Below are positions 44,009 to 54,344 of a stretch of DNA of 64,000 nt, one piece after another (position 1 is the stretch's first letter; each line of letters starts with the position of its first letter). The notes below the pieces were generated by a model, which saw only the letters and a list, made by a program, of their open reading frames with translations, was not told the origin of the DNA and searched no databases. Position numbers and translations under genes: made by a program. This DNA comes from Tillandsia leiboldiana (lineage: Eukaryota > Streptophyta > Magnoliopsida > Poales > Bromeliaceae): assembly GCA_029204045.2 (NCBI GenBank), contig CM055061.1, positions 45,160,977 through 45,224,976 on the forward strand. Reading direction: 5' to 3'.

Positions 44009-44638
44009 ATGTCGGGTGAAGGTGGTAATATTAGTAGACCTCCTCTTTTTGATGGGACCAATTATGCCTATTGGAAAGTCCGGATGGGAGCTTTTCTCAT
44101 CGCAATTGATGAGCGGGTATGGCAAACCGTGGAATACGGTTGGGTGCATCCAATTGAGGAAGTAGGAAATTCTACTACCCCAAAACCTCGCTCTAGATGG
44201 TCCAGAGACGAGATCGAAAAATCTTCTTACAACGGGAAAGGTATGAACGCTTTATTTAATTCTCTTTCCTCGACCGAGTTTACACGTATTTCCGCGTGTG
44301 AAACTGCAAAGGAGATTTGGGATATTCTCAAAATTACACATAAGGGTACTAATCTAGTAAAAATTCAAAAGCACCAGTTGCTTACAAGTCAATTTGACTC
44401 TATTCATATGGATGAGCATGAATTGTTTACTGATTATTACACTAGACTTCAAGATATAATCAATACGTGTGCTAATTTAGGAGAAAAGATCCCGGAGTCG
44501 AAAGTTGTAAGAAAGATTCTTCGGACTCTTCCGGAACGGTTTAGGGCAAAGGTTGCCGCCATTGAAACCGTTAATCATCCGGATGACATGAGAATAGAGG
44601 AATTAGTAGGTGCTTTACAAACTTATGAGATGACTTTT
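44009..44638 (+). CDS. Copia gag, first 210 codons, intact up to the F insertion (E3)
   Basis: The start codon at 44009 gives MSGEGGNISRPPLFDG, chosen because it aligns with the E1 gag start and follows the PBS; the open frame itself extends back into the LTR. Conserved gag blocks in order: YAYWKVRMGAFL (about residues 21-32), ERVWQTVEYGW, ETAKEIWDILKITHKGT, FDSIHMDEHELFTDYYTRL, KILRTLPERFRAKVAAIE, and EELVGALQTYEMTF at the break. It would form capsid. The zinc knuckles and everything after are separated by F. No stop or frameshift before the break, so this copy decayed less than E1. Confidence 0.85.
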
Positions 44639-44650
44639 TGTCATGCCCCG

Positions 44651-44716
44651 GGGTCGAAACTGCGACCCGGGCTCGCCAACCGATCCGCCGTCGAGACGGG
44701 AAGCCCCGCACCGACG
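44651..44716 (-). promoter_or_regulatory. Paired terminal hairpins of F LTR
   Basis: GGGTCG with CGACCC around AAACTG at about 44651-44668; arms 44689-44700 and 44705-44716 pair over 12 positions with one mismatch. Stem bases differ from A, C and D but the layout is the same. Confidence 0.65.
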
Positions 44717-45808
44717 AAGCGTCTAACCTGCAAAAGATAGAACTACAGCTACACAGATATCAGAGCGGAAAATAAAAGCTGTAATATAAAATCAAACTAC
44801 TATAAAGCTGAAAATAAAAACAAAGTCCATCTCCCAAATACCTGAATAATACAAGGTCAGATACAAATAAAAAATCCACCTATACAACATCTATGAATCC
44901 AAAAAGGGAGATAACTAAAACTGAAAATAATACAATAAACAGTGAATCCCACAGTCCGGGATGGTACATCTACCTCACTCTAAAAGAACTATGTTGGTAG
45001 GGAACTATCTCGTGACTCCCTGTCCTCGATCCGTGGCGCCAGCTCGGGCAAGAACGGAAAGAAAAGCCTCAGCAACCTGTCACCGACAGAGGGTGTGAGA
45101 ACTACATCCTACAGTAGTTCTCAGTGGGTACCGTCTCCAAGACCCACGGTCTGCCCACTAAGTCCACTAGAGGCAAAGATAACAGAAAAAGACTGCGATG
45201 AAGAAAACTAAGCTGGAAAAGTATCTACAGCTATCATGCCTCTATCTACTATGCTCAAAAGGGAAAAACACATATGATGGTATGCCTCCACTCGCTACTG
45301 CTAATATGTCTCGCGTACCATGCTCAAAGGAAAACTCATCTATGAACATGCTATGAAACTCACTCTCACATATCACCCAATCTCAATGAGTGTCCCTCTT
45401 TGGACCAGTCAAGCCTGCGCTCATCTACTGCCACTCATGCCCAAACAGGGCTTGGTCTTACGTAGGGTGTCCCTCAAGGACTATCTCAGTAACCACATCG
45501 CAGCCTCGTTAGGCTCGGTATCATCATCGCATCCGGAGCGTAGCTCACGGGGAGCGACCCAACGAACTCAAGTGTCTCACAACTGGCGTAAAACCTCAGT
45601 CTCAGCAGGCTATAATCCACGATCAAACAGATTGGAACTCAATGCTCAACTAGCATAACTCAGTCGGAGAAAGACTCCACGACTCAACCTCACAACACTA
45701 ACCCACTAAAAGAAGGTACAACATAGCTAGGACTGCCGTCAATCCAAACGGCTCCCAAAAAGACACCCCACTCATAGGCGAGAAGAACGGACTGACGCAG
45801 CAAAGGTC

Positions 45809-45886
45809 CGAGAATCCCGTTAGGCCGGTGCCTAGAACCCCAATCAAACAAGAACAGATTCTAGGCTCAGCCTATCGAAGTTCTCG
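45809..45886 (-). promoter_or_regulatory. Hairpin module with apical CTGTTCTTGTTTGAT, copy 1 (F)
   Basis: On the plus strand ATCAAACAAGAACAG (45843-45857) is enclosed by GCCTAGAA (45830-45837) and TTCTAGGC (45859-45866), perfectly paired, then by outer arms including CGAGAA (45809-45814) and TTCTCG (45881-45886). Confidence 0.65.
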
Positions 45887-46004
45887 ATCCTTTACCGTTC
45901 AGGGATTCGGCCCCTCTTGGTTAAAGCGGGAAACCATCTCAACCTACCAAACTCACGGGCTGGAGATGCTCTACAGCCAGATCCGTGAAGGGTCCGAAAA
46001 CCCC

Positions 46005-46062
46005 GGGAGACTAATACCTACGACCCCAATCAAACAAGAACAAGCTATAGGCGTAGTCTCCC
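46005..46062 (-). promoter_or_regulatory. Hairpin module, copy 2 (F)
   Basis: GGGAGACTA (46005-46013) pairs perfectly with TAGTCTCCC (46054-46062); the motif variant ends in A instead of G (46029-46043). Further outward pairing (GAAAAC with GTTTC) extends the stem. Confidence 0.65.
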
Positions 46063-46244
46063 GTTTCTTTCGACCCCAGAAAGAAATCAGCCCTTAGAAC
46101 CCAGACCACTCGAATCATCTCGAGTGGGTAAGTTTATAAGAAACAGTGACATTTATTACAGAAAACCATTTGATCTGAGAGAAATCCATTTTTTTAATGA
46201 TTTTTAGTCTTTTTAGGAAAACAATTTGAAAACAAGTTTTATGT

Positions 46245-46315
46245 CCAAACCTCGAAGAGCTAATGCCCTCGTCCTATCAAACAAGAACAGACTCAGGCGA
46301 CCCTGCGAGGCTTGG
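46245..46315 (-). promoter_or_regulatory. Hairpin module, copy 3 (F)
   Basis: CCAAACCTCG (46245-46254) pairs with CGAGGCTTGG (46306-46315), one mismatch; motif at 46276-46290. Confidence 0.6.
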
Positions 46316-46862
46316 AAGAAAACATTGGCTGACTAAAATCATGTGTGCGTCCAAAAAGGTTCTGGGTTCAAGGTCCTGCTGTCACTAGTACACTACTGCC
46401 ACTACCACTGTAGTGACAACCAACCAGAGAAATACCCAAAGATCCGGGCCACCGTTTTCCCAAAACGGTTCCCAAAACACTAACACTGGCCTAACACGGC
46501 TACCAGACCCCACTCAGCCCCCAGGCCCGAGTATAACATACGTCCCACAATGCCCTGACCACTCGGCCCACTACCCGGGTGAGGAACTCTATGTCCAGAA
46601 AGAAATGCAATGTGTGAGATGACTAAAACATAAAAGAACCTAGCCCAGATTAAGGTTCTCTATTGGTTTGGTTAAGCACATGCAACATATGACAGGAGTG
46701 CTAGTCAAGGTTCCAATAATACACTTATTCTAGCATGCTGAATCCTATCATAATAGAATTAGAAGGAAGTCCACAGACTTAGAGAAAATCCAACCCACCT
46801 CGGTAAGCCACCAATTGCTCGTAGACACTTGCAATTGGCTTCCACGCGATTCCTTGCCTTCA

Positions 46863-47093
46863 CCGGAGTCCGCACGCAAAACGGAGCACGCCGCCGGAGT
46901 CCGCACACAAAACGGAGCACGGTGCCCGAGTCCGTACGCAAAACTGAGCACGGTGCTGGAGTCCGCACGCAAAACAGAGTCCGCACGGAAAACGATGCAC
47001 GCCGCCAGAGTCCGCACACAAAACGGAGCATGGTGCAAGAGTCCGCACGCAAAACGGAGCACGCCGCCGGAGTTCGCATGCAAAACGGTGTAG
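46863..47093. repeat. 31-bp tandem array in F LTR
   Basis: About 7.5 units with consensus parts GAGTCCGCACGCAAAACGGA and GCACGCCGCCG; one unit is shortened to 25 bp. Units vary at two to five positions. Confidence 0.85.
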
Positions 47094-47576
47094 TAAAACA
47101 CGGTCCCTAACACGAATAAGAGCACGGGGTCAAATCTAATGTCCAAAAGGACGCCCCAAAACTGTGCCAAAAACACCGCAAAAATCGACACGCGGGACCT
47201 ACCTCGACAGCATCGCGCCGCCCATCTGGCTAAATGGAACGCCTTGTGCGCTCCACGAGGTCTCCAACGTGCCGCTCCACCCAACGAAACCTCGTCCCAC
47301 TCTCTCCCCTTGTGCTCGGTTAGAGAAGAAAAGGAAAAAGAGAGGAGATGGGTGCGCGGGTGGAGAAGAAAGAAGAAGAGAGGAAGATGGAGGGGAGGGG
47401 TGGTCCATTGGACCCACCCCACGGAGCCCCCCAATGGGGGCCCGCCACCTGGCGGTCCACCACACAGGGGACGCGTGCACCAGGCCCAGGCGCGCGTCCC
47501 TGTGCACCACGCGGGCGTAGCAGCCCGCGCGCCACACGGGCGCATTACACCACGCCACACAGGCGCGGGACACCCC

Positions 47577-47786
47577 GCGCGCCACACGGGCGCGCGCCCC
47601 CCCGCGTCCGCGCGGGCGCAAATGGGGGCCCGCCACGTGGCGGCCCCCGCGCTGACCCGCGCAGGAAGGCGCGCTTCCCCAGCGCGCCACACGGGCGCGC
47701 GCCCCCCCGCGTCCGCGCGGGCGCAAATGGGGGCCCGCCACATGGCGGCCCCCGCGCTGACCCGCGCAGGAAGGCGCGCTTCCCCA
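47577..47786. repeat. 105-bp tandem duplication in F LTR
   Basis: Copies at 47577-47681 and 47682-47786, with one base change noticed (cacgtg to catgtg region near 47740). Each has a near-palindrome centred on CCACGTGG flanked by GGGGGCC and GCCCCC. Confidence 0.85.
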
Positions 47787-47929
47787 GCGCGCCAGCTGCG
47801 CACCTTGCGCAACATGCCACCGCGCCTCGATCCGCGTGCCATCGCCTCGGAATCCGCATCATCTCGGAATTCGCGCACGTTCGCCCGTTTAAGCCCGAAA
47901 ATAGCCAATTTTGACTGTTTTCGCACGCT

Positions 47930-48222
47930 GAGTCCGTTTTTGGCATCCATTCGACGCACAACGGACTCAATACACCAAAAATAGGTGTTTTCTCACCACC
48001 AAGCACACGGTCGAAACGTTTTCGCGCGCTGAGTCCGTTTTTGGCATCCCTGTGACGCACAACGGACTCAATACACCAAAAATAGGTGTTTTCTCACCAC
48101 CAAGCACACGCTCGAAACATTTTCGCGCGCTGAGTCCGTTTTTGGCATCCCTTCGACGCACAACGGACTCAATACACCAAAAATAGGTGTTTCCTCACCA
48201 CCAAGCACACGGTCGAGTCGCA
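47930..48222. repeat. About 101-bp repeat, three copies, at the F U3 end
   Basis: Repeat starts near 47930, 48021 and 48122 (spacing 91 then 101), each with 'ctgagtccgtttttggcatcc' in sense and 'acaccaaaaataggtgtttt'. It ends about 20 bases before the LTR terminus. Confidence 0.85.
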
Positions 48223-48243
48223 CGGGGATTCCGGGACACCACA

Positions 48244-48279
48244 CTCTCCCCCACTAAAAAAAAGTTTCGGCCTCGAAAC
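48244..48279 (-). other. Polypurine tract and pre-tract hairpin of F
   Basis: On the minus strand AGTGGGGGAGAG (48255-48244) meets the LTR; upstream GTTTCG-AGGC-CGAAAC (48279-48264) keeps the stem with one loop change relative to AGGA. Confidence 0.8.
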
Positions 48280-48692
48280 TAAAACACACCCCTTTCCCAA
48301 CCAAGGAAAGAGAATCCCAACATCAGGAACATCATCAACCCCAACTCTCTGTTTGAAAGCAGCAGAAAAGAGCGAAAAGTCCGAAAATTCCAAAAGACCG
48401 ATGCCTTCGCCCCAATCACACAAGAACAGGTTCCAGCATCTTCTCCATTTCTGGAGTAGCCCTTCCGAAATTTTTGTCCCGTTCGCCAGTTTCGGCGTAA
48501 AGACGAGAAAATGAGGTGAGAGGTGTTGAAGCTGTCCCTGCTGTGGCCGCAAACAAAAACTACAATCTACCATCTCAAACCTCCTCAGGCCATGCAAGGG
48601 TGCAAAGCTCTAGCTTCGACAACTAGGAAAGAAAGACATACCTGATACAATGCGATCCGCTATCCTGCCGCCCTCCAACCGGACGGCCTAAC
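48280..48692 (-). other. Pre-tract segment of F with hairpin module 4
   Basis: Collinear with C2 32330-32580. It contains motif variant (48414-48428), GATGC (48400-48404) with GCATC (48436-48440), and CTCCA/TGGAG (48443-48456). A 142-codon open frame spans part of it and runs into the LTR; I take it as chance. Confidence 0.55.
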
Positions 48693-49616
48693 TCATCCTC
48701 TCGATGTGGGTGCTCGTCGCTCTGTCTGCCCCGACGTCGTGGCCCTATCTGCCTGGCGGCAAATCGGAGGAGCTCCTTCATCCTGAAGAGGTAGCAGGGG
48801 TGCCGTCGCAAGCTGTATTACCGTAAGCACTGCCCGAGGGCATGCTGCCTGAAAATGTCCCGACTGTCCACACGAAAAGCATCGCCCCTGCCTATGGTCA
48901 CACTGCTGCACTGCATGCGGCCCACCGCAGATGACACACTCTTCCAGATACTGTTGCTGCTGGTACATCGGCTGTGGAGGACCTCCTGATCTCTATCTCC
49001 TCTGAAATCCACGACCCTCAGACTGGGATTGTGGCTGCCCCGGGGGTCTCGATCTACTCGACTGTCCAAAATCAGGCGGCACTGGATGCCCCTCCCCGGA
49101 GTTGGTCCCTGGCGCTCTGTCCCTCTCTGACATGACCACTGATCCCCGGTCAACCCACCGAGCATGCTCAATCGCTGCATCAAGTGTCGGCGCTCGCCGA
49201 GAATGCACGAAGTGATAGATGGCCTAATGCAGTCCTCACTCAAATAGATCAACCTTTTGGGCCTCATCCCGGGCGACATGGGGTACACTGCTAAACAATC
49301 GCTGAAACTCACGAATGTACTCCTAAAGAGGCCAATCCCTTGCTGAAGACGTCGCAAATCCCTTCCAGTTTCTGCTTTGCACTGTCAGGAAAATGGGCCC
49401 CGAGGAACAAAGCACGAAACTCCGCCCATGTCAACAACTGTACTCCTGGTGGTCCCACTTGGCGAACTCGACGCCACCAAATCTCGGTGTCCTTCTCCAG
49501 GAAGTGTGCGGCCAAGTGCACCTGATGCTTCTCTTGAATAAACAAGCTCTCAAACAGCTTTTCCATTGCTGCAATCCAGTTCCCTGCCCCCCAAGGCTCT
49601 GAACTCTGCCCTGAAA
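48693..49616 (-). pseudogene. Gypsy gag with zinc knuckle, frameshifted and cut at its N-terminal side by B2 (F)
   Basis: From 49616 the frame has WIAAMEKLFESLF, KHQVHLAAHFLE, IWWRRVRQVGPPG and FRALFLGAHFPDSAKQKLEG, the full retrotransposon gag core; it then shifts near 49340. In the other phases DLRRLQQG, then RRAPTLDAAIEHARWVDRGS (about 49200-49140), a Ser/Gln/Arg-rich linker, CVICGGPHAVQQC and CFSCGQSGHFQAAC, an intact CX2CX4HX4C knuckle (about 48880-48840). No protease follows. Close relative of A and D gag. Confidence 0.8.
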
Positions 49617-50072
49617 TGTAATATCATAGATTTTTGTAACACTTTATACCTCCTGCTAATAAAGTTTTCGTTTAAAGTAACTAATGTAACGGGTTTACTT
49701 AAGTCGATAATTTAGAGGTGCGGGTATTTTTCTGCGATAGAGCTCGGAAAACGGAGAACGGCAGTGCGGTCGGATCCGGATTCCGACTTACGGAACTCCC
49801 GGAAAGGGGTAGAAAGTGATCGCAACGGCCAGGGGGTGCATCGAAATCCGCATAAGTGATTTGGCACGCTTTCCGAGGAAAAAGAGAGATTTATCTTTAA
49901 AGAATTATGTTTAAAGAATTATCCCGAAGGATCTTATCTGAGGAATTAATTAATTAAGGAATTAATTAATTAGGATTTTAAAATACCCGATGTGGATTTT
50001 GTTGTATAAAAAGATTAATTTGTGACTTCTCCCGAAAGAAAGAAAGAAAAAAAAAAGAGAGAAAAGGAAAAA

Positions 50073-50246
50073 GGCGAAACCCTAACCGGAAGGAAACGAG
50101 AGGAAGGAACGAGCGAAAGAAAAGGGAAAAGGCGAAACCCTAACCGGAAGGAAACGAGAGGAAGGAACGAGCGGAAGAGAAGGGAAAAGGAGAAACCCTA
50201 ATCGGAAGGAAACGGTGGAAAAGAAGGAGAAGGGTAAAGGACCGAA
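50073..50246. repeat. 58-bp tandem repeat with telobox motif in B2 LTR
   Basis: Three units starting at 50073, 50131 and 50189, each with AAACCCTAA (the plant telobox) and 'ggaaggaaacg'. The purine-rich units follow a GAAA-rich stretch. Confidence 0.85.
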
Positions 50247-50454
50247 ACCCTCCCGACGAACGTGCCGAAGCCGGGAGCGTGAACGGATCACCATCTCCGA
50301 TGATTAGAGGTAAACTAGACTTATGTTCGTATAGTTTCGCTCGGTTTTCGGTGTCGGTCTTTCACGGAGTCTTTGGAGTAGCCGTTTGCTACCCAACGCG
50401 TCGCGCCGCGAAGCCTTAGGGCATCGCCGCCGCGACCGTAATACGCGCCGCGCG

Positions 50455-51290
50455 GGGACGGTGCCCGCGCGGCTGCGGCTAGAGTCGTGCGGGACCAAGG
50501 TCCCCGCGTGGCCGCGGCTAGGGTAAGTGCCGCGCGGGGCCGGTGCCCGCGCGGCTGGGGCAAGCGCCGCGCGGGGCCAGTGCCCGCGCGGCCGCGGCAA
50601 GTGCCGCGCGGGCGAGTGCCCGCGCGGCCGCGGCAAGCGCCGTGCGGGGCCGGCGCCGGCGCGGCCGCGGCAAGTGCCGCGCGGGCGAGCGCCCGTGCGG
50701 TCGAGGCACGCGCCGCGCGGGGCCAGTGCCCGCGCGGCTGCGGCAAGTGCCGCTCGGGCGAGCGCCCGCAAGGTCGAGGCACGCGCCGCTCGGGGCCCAA
50801 GCCCGCGCGGCCGCATCCAGTGCCGCGCGGGCGGTTGCCCGCGCGGCTGGGGTGCGCGCCGCGTAGGGCCAAGCCCGCGCGGCCGCGGATGGTGCTGCGC
50901 GGGCGGGCTCTCGCGCGGCGGCGGTGCATGCCCCGCGGGGCCTTGCCCGCGCGGCTGCGGTTTGTGCCGCGCGGGCAGGCGCACGCGCGGCGGCGGCAGC
51001 GCATGCCGCGCGGGCCCCATGCCCGCGCGCCCACGGCTAATGCCGCGCGAACGGGCGCCCGCGTGGGGTCGGTGCCCGCGCGGCCGCGGCAAGTGCCGCG
51101 CGGTGCCGGCGTCCGCGCGGCCGCGGCCTGCGCCGTGCGGGGCTAAGGTCCGCACGGTTGCGGAGGGTGCTGCGCGGGGTTGGTGCCCGCGCGGCTGTGG
51201 CTTGCACCGCGCGGGGCTAGGGCCCGCGCGGTCACGGCAAATGCTGTGCGGGGCTGGTGCCCGCGCGGCCATACGACCCGCAACGCCGCG
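50455..51290. repeat. GC minisatellite in B2 LTR
   Basis: Imperfect units of about 40-60 bp alternating GTGCCCGCGCGG and CGCGGCAAGTGCCGCGCGG, very CpG-dense, with many short palindromes. All frames on both strands are open for long stretches (up to 340 codons) only because stop codons need A and T. Confidence 0.85.
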
Positions 51291-52706
51291 GGGGCGGCCG
51301 CGTCGCTCGACGCGCGCGGGCGCCACAGCCGAGTTAAGTTGTCATTAGTGTTTTTGAGTTGTTGGGCTCGGTTTATCCACTATTATAATTCTGATCTGAC
51401 CACGGCTCTTTTGGGGACTACTTCAAGGTCCGGGCGTCAACAGAGAGCAAGGTTCGGTCTCCGGAGTGCACGTTTCGCATAATCGAGGTGGGTAGGTGTT
51501 GGTTATTACCGGTGTGGTGTTGTTTCCGGATACTCGTTTTGATAAAGTAGATATGTTTGGTAGTTTGACTAATCCCATAGTATGTGAATCCCTTTTTATT
51601 ATGTTAATCAAAGCGGCTGCGGTCGCAGGAGCGTTATACTATTCTGACTAAAGCGGCTAAGGTCGCAAGGCAATAAATACACTCATATTGCTTACACGCA
51701 CACCGACAGTTTGGCCACTGCACAGGGTGTATTTTTTCGGAAAGATGGTAAGTCGTTTTACCCGTGTACCCCACAAGGGGAGGTTAGTGGGTACCCCTCA
51801 AGGAGAGGCGACTGCTGCTTGGGCAGTGGAGGGGTTGGAGGCACCAAGAAAATAAGTACGGTAATGGGGTTGGGGCCCAAAATATTCTGAAAGCTGGGGT
51901 AGGTGCCCAGCGGGACTTTCAACAGGGATTTAGCGATACATGAGGGTGAGGGGAATTTAAATGCTCCAGTGATTTGGTGTGTCCTTTCTATTATTGCGTT
52001 TACTTGCATGTTTTCTACTTTATCAGTCACTGACAACCCACACTGTGACAGGTCCGAGTAGGGGTGGAATTCGGGACGACGGTGAGGCATCAGTTAGAGG
52101 ACGCTAGCCATGAGGGCTAGTAAACGATACGTTATTTTCTTTACTTTTGGTTTTTTCTTTATACTGTGGTTAGTTAAACTGTGATTCATTTACTGTGGTT
52201 TCTGATGGATGTTGGGAAGGGGATTTTCTTGTAATTAACTGGTGAATGATAGGATGTGTAATTGCGGCTTGTTTTCAAACGCAAACCGGTTTCAAAAGTG
52301 TTTTCAAAGCGAGTGTCGTGTGGGCACCGATTTTAAAACCCGTGGACTTATCCTTTCAAGTTAATGGCCGCTCAAAGAGTTTGCGAAAATATTTTGAAAA
52401 ACTGCGTGCCGAGTGGGCACCGATTTTCAAAACCCATGGGTTTATGCTATAGTCTTATAAGATAGCGGTGATGGTATGATTTACTATATTCTCTCCTCTT
52501 TGACTGTCATGGTTGGAATGGTTAAAGTATTCGACTTGTTGGTAATGCCGTGCATATACAAAGGAGGCTCCGCCTGTTTGCGGAGTGAATTTGTATATGC
52601 GGCGGGTCTGATACGCGCCGGAGGCATGGTTCATTTAAATATTTAAGAAAAAAAAAATGGGTACGTTTTTCGCTCTTTTAGAACCTCCGGGGCGTGACAG
52701 ATTTTA

Positions 52707-52718
52707 TGGTATCAGAGC
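52707..52718 (+). other. Primer-binding site of B2
   Basis: TGGTATCAGAGC, seven bases after the LTR end. Confidence 0.85.
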
Positions 52719-53111
52719 AAACAACTTTAACCAAGGTGATCATGACCAACATCCACAGAATGTAATGACACAAGTGACTAACTAAGTTGATAACCAAAGT
52801 ATAGGTGTGTCACGTACGAGCGTGATCGCGGGGAAAAAAGGGATAGAGTCCCAGTGTTCGTAGGTCAAGGGGCTAGACCAATTAAGTCTAGAACTAACTT
52901 GGTTTCTTTGTATGCACGGTTAATGGCCTGAAACCGCTCTTCAATCGATAGTGCAGAAGAGGATACGATGGTTCCGGCAATAGTGGAGAATCGGCTACTC
53001 CAACAACGGATTACGTGACATGGCTTAGCACTTTCCCTTTTTGTTAGGAAAGACGAACCCCACACGGCTCGCCTTCACGAGGATGGTCTACGTAGCGACA
53101 CTATTCGGGTA
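52719..53111 (+). other. B2 leader, non-coding
   Basis: Collinear with B1 15310-15697. It lacks the CTGCAG-loop hairpin of A, C and D, so that element is not universal among these families. Confidence 0.55.
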
Positions 53112-53740
53112 ATGCCGACGGTGGGTTTACCCGCTTACCGAGAAGTGATCGACAGGACAACTGTGGTGGGGCGGGAATTGGCCGTTTCACGCACCCGGCA
53201 GAGGAATCATGTGCCTGCCGGGGGCCAAAATGACCCCAGCCATAACCCGGGAATGACTTTCCCAACGGGAGCCGACCACCCCAGTATCCGAAGACACCGC
53301 AAGGAACCTGAAACACATCGGACAAGGGAATTGATACGTCATGGAGTATCGACAAGAATATGTAAGGTTGGCCAATTGTGTTTCCTTTGTTGTAAGGGAT
53401 GAAGCTCACAAAGCCCGCCTCTTCGTAGACGGATTGCGGAGCAATATTTTCGAAGTTGTGCAAGCGGTGGAACTTCACACATTCCAGAAAGTGGTGGATA
53501 GGGGCACCCTAGTGGAGCGCAGATTCGTGGCGACGCGCGCCCGACGAGAGGACTCGGAGTACAACAAGGACAAGAAATGACCCCAGCCCTTCTTCGATGG
53601 GGGATTTTCTAGCAGGGACTGACCTTACATCATCTACAGAGGAGCACCCCGGGGGAAATTATTCATTTCAGGAAGCTCGACCATTGCTTCTAATATGACA
53701 AACTGGGACAGTTGCGCTTTAACTGCCCCGAACCCGGGAA
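53112..53740 (+). pseudogene. Gypsy gag C-terminal remnant (B2)
   Basis: 53341-53577 reads YRQEYVRLANCVSFVVRDEA, ARLFVDGLRSNIFEVV and LHTFQKVVDRGTLVERRF, the C-terminal half of gag. A similar short piece (YREVIDRTTVVGREL) occurs earlier at about 53132, out of place, as if part of gag was duplicated or rearranged. A degraded knuckle-like zone (QLRFNCPEPG) is near 53710. The gag core start is missing. Confidence 0.6.
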
Positions 53741-54344
53741 CAATTCTTTGGAGTCGCGACACAAGGAGAGGTCTTATGCGACGACACGACAAAGGACGCA
53801 CTACCCGAGGGAAGTAGTAGCAGGAAAGACCCCTTACGAAGAGTAATATTGGTCTTGACCTCAGGAGAACCCTTAGAAGCAAATACTTTGTACCTTCCTG
53901 CCCAATAAGGATGCGAAGACTTAGTTGTCTTTGGTGTTGGCCATTTATTTATAGGTCAAATAGGTCCAACTTCCTACCTTGAGACAATAGGCCCAGGGGA
54001 CTAGTGAGTTGGGTTGGGTGAGCACAATAAGTTGAGTGGGCTGCGGTCCACAATAGACCTAACGGTAAGAGGCCCAACAATAGACCCAACGACCATGTGG
54101 GTTGAGTCCGGTCGAGATCTGTGGCGCTGTGTATGTACGCTTTAAGTGAATCGGTTGCGTACCTCTAAAAGCTCGAGCTTTTGGGGTTAATGGTTGGTGC
54201 CAACGATCCGACATTTGTGACTTAGTGGTGTCACTGCTAAGAGAATTCGAGGGGATACTCGGAAGGGATGAGCTTACCGAGTAATAGGTGCTAGTCGATT
54301 GCGAGAAACCGAGAGTGCCGTCTTGGGGCACACCTGTTCTATTC
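53741..54344. other. Degenerate zone between gag and RT of B2
   Basis: Protease is expected by order, but I can read no Asp-Thr/Ser-Gly motif. About 53980-54110 consists of repeated 'ggcccaa.aatagacccaac' fragments, perhaps microsatellite-like decay. Confidence 0.4.

Larger units (their letters stand above)
42709..44638 (+). mobile_element. Copia element E3, SIRE-like: complete 5' LTR and gag start, interrupted by F
   Basis: LTR 42709-43974, PBS, gag. The same family as E1 and E2. The rest of E3 would continue beyond F's far end, outside the window. E3's left neighbour E2 points the other way, so the two are head to head. Confidence 0.85.
44639..48243 (-). repeat. F 3' LTR
   Basis: 3,605 bp. 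On the minus strand it starts TGTGGTGTCCCGGAATCCCC and ends CCCCGGGGCATGACA. It holds three tandem arrays in U3, three hairpin modules, and terminal hairpins at 44651-44668 and 44689-44716. Open frames up to 403 codons in the GC-rich part are artefacts. Confidence 0.85.
44639..49616 (-). mobile_element. Gypsy element F: 3' LTR, tract and gag; interrupted by B2
   Basis: On the minus strand, gag (from 49616) leads straight into a polypurine tract and a 3.6-kb 3' LTR. No protease, RT or integrase lies between the zinc knuckle at about 48870 and the tract at 48255, only about 600 bases, so pol is deleted. It shares the hairpin modules and the pre-tract segment with C2. F disrupts E3 gag. Its 5' LTR lies beyond B2 and D, outside the window. 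Confidence 0.82.
49617..52699 (+). repeat. B2 5' LTR
   Basis: 3,083 bp, TGTAATATCATAG to CCTCCGGGGCGTGACA. Contains the 58-bp telobox repeat, a GC minisatellite, and near its end an 11-bp perfect stem (52552-52562 with 52590-52600) holding an inner stem CTCCGC/GCGGAG (52568-52573, 52580-52585). Confidence 0.88.

Noticed and set aside
46748..47959. 403-codon open frame on the minus strand (and 281 codons on the plus strand at 47139-47984)
   Set aside because: It lies wholly in the F LTR across tandem repeats and GC-rich DNA. The translation is repeat-like and has no domain; opposite-strand frames are equally open.
48169..48597. 142-codon minus-strand frame after F gag
   Set aside because: It runs through the polypurine tract into the LTR and overlaps the structured segment shared with C2, where the frame is not open.
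50304..51326. 340-codon minus-strand frame and several 200-270 codon plus-strand frames
   Set aside because: Caused by the GC minisatellite in the B2 LTR, where stop codons are rare in every frame. Ala/Arg/Gly/Pro-only composition.
52800..52840. TCACG..CGTGA hairpin in the B2 leader as an equivalent of the CTGCAG-loop hairpin
   Set aside because: The stem is only five pairs and is changed in B1 without clear compensation.
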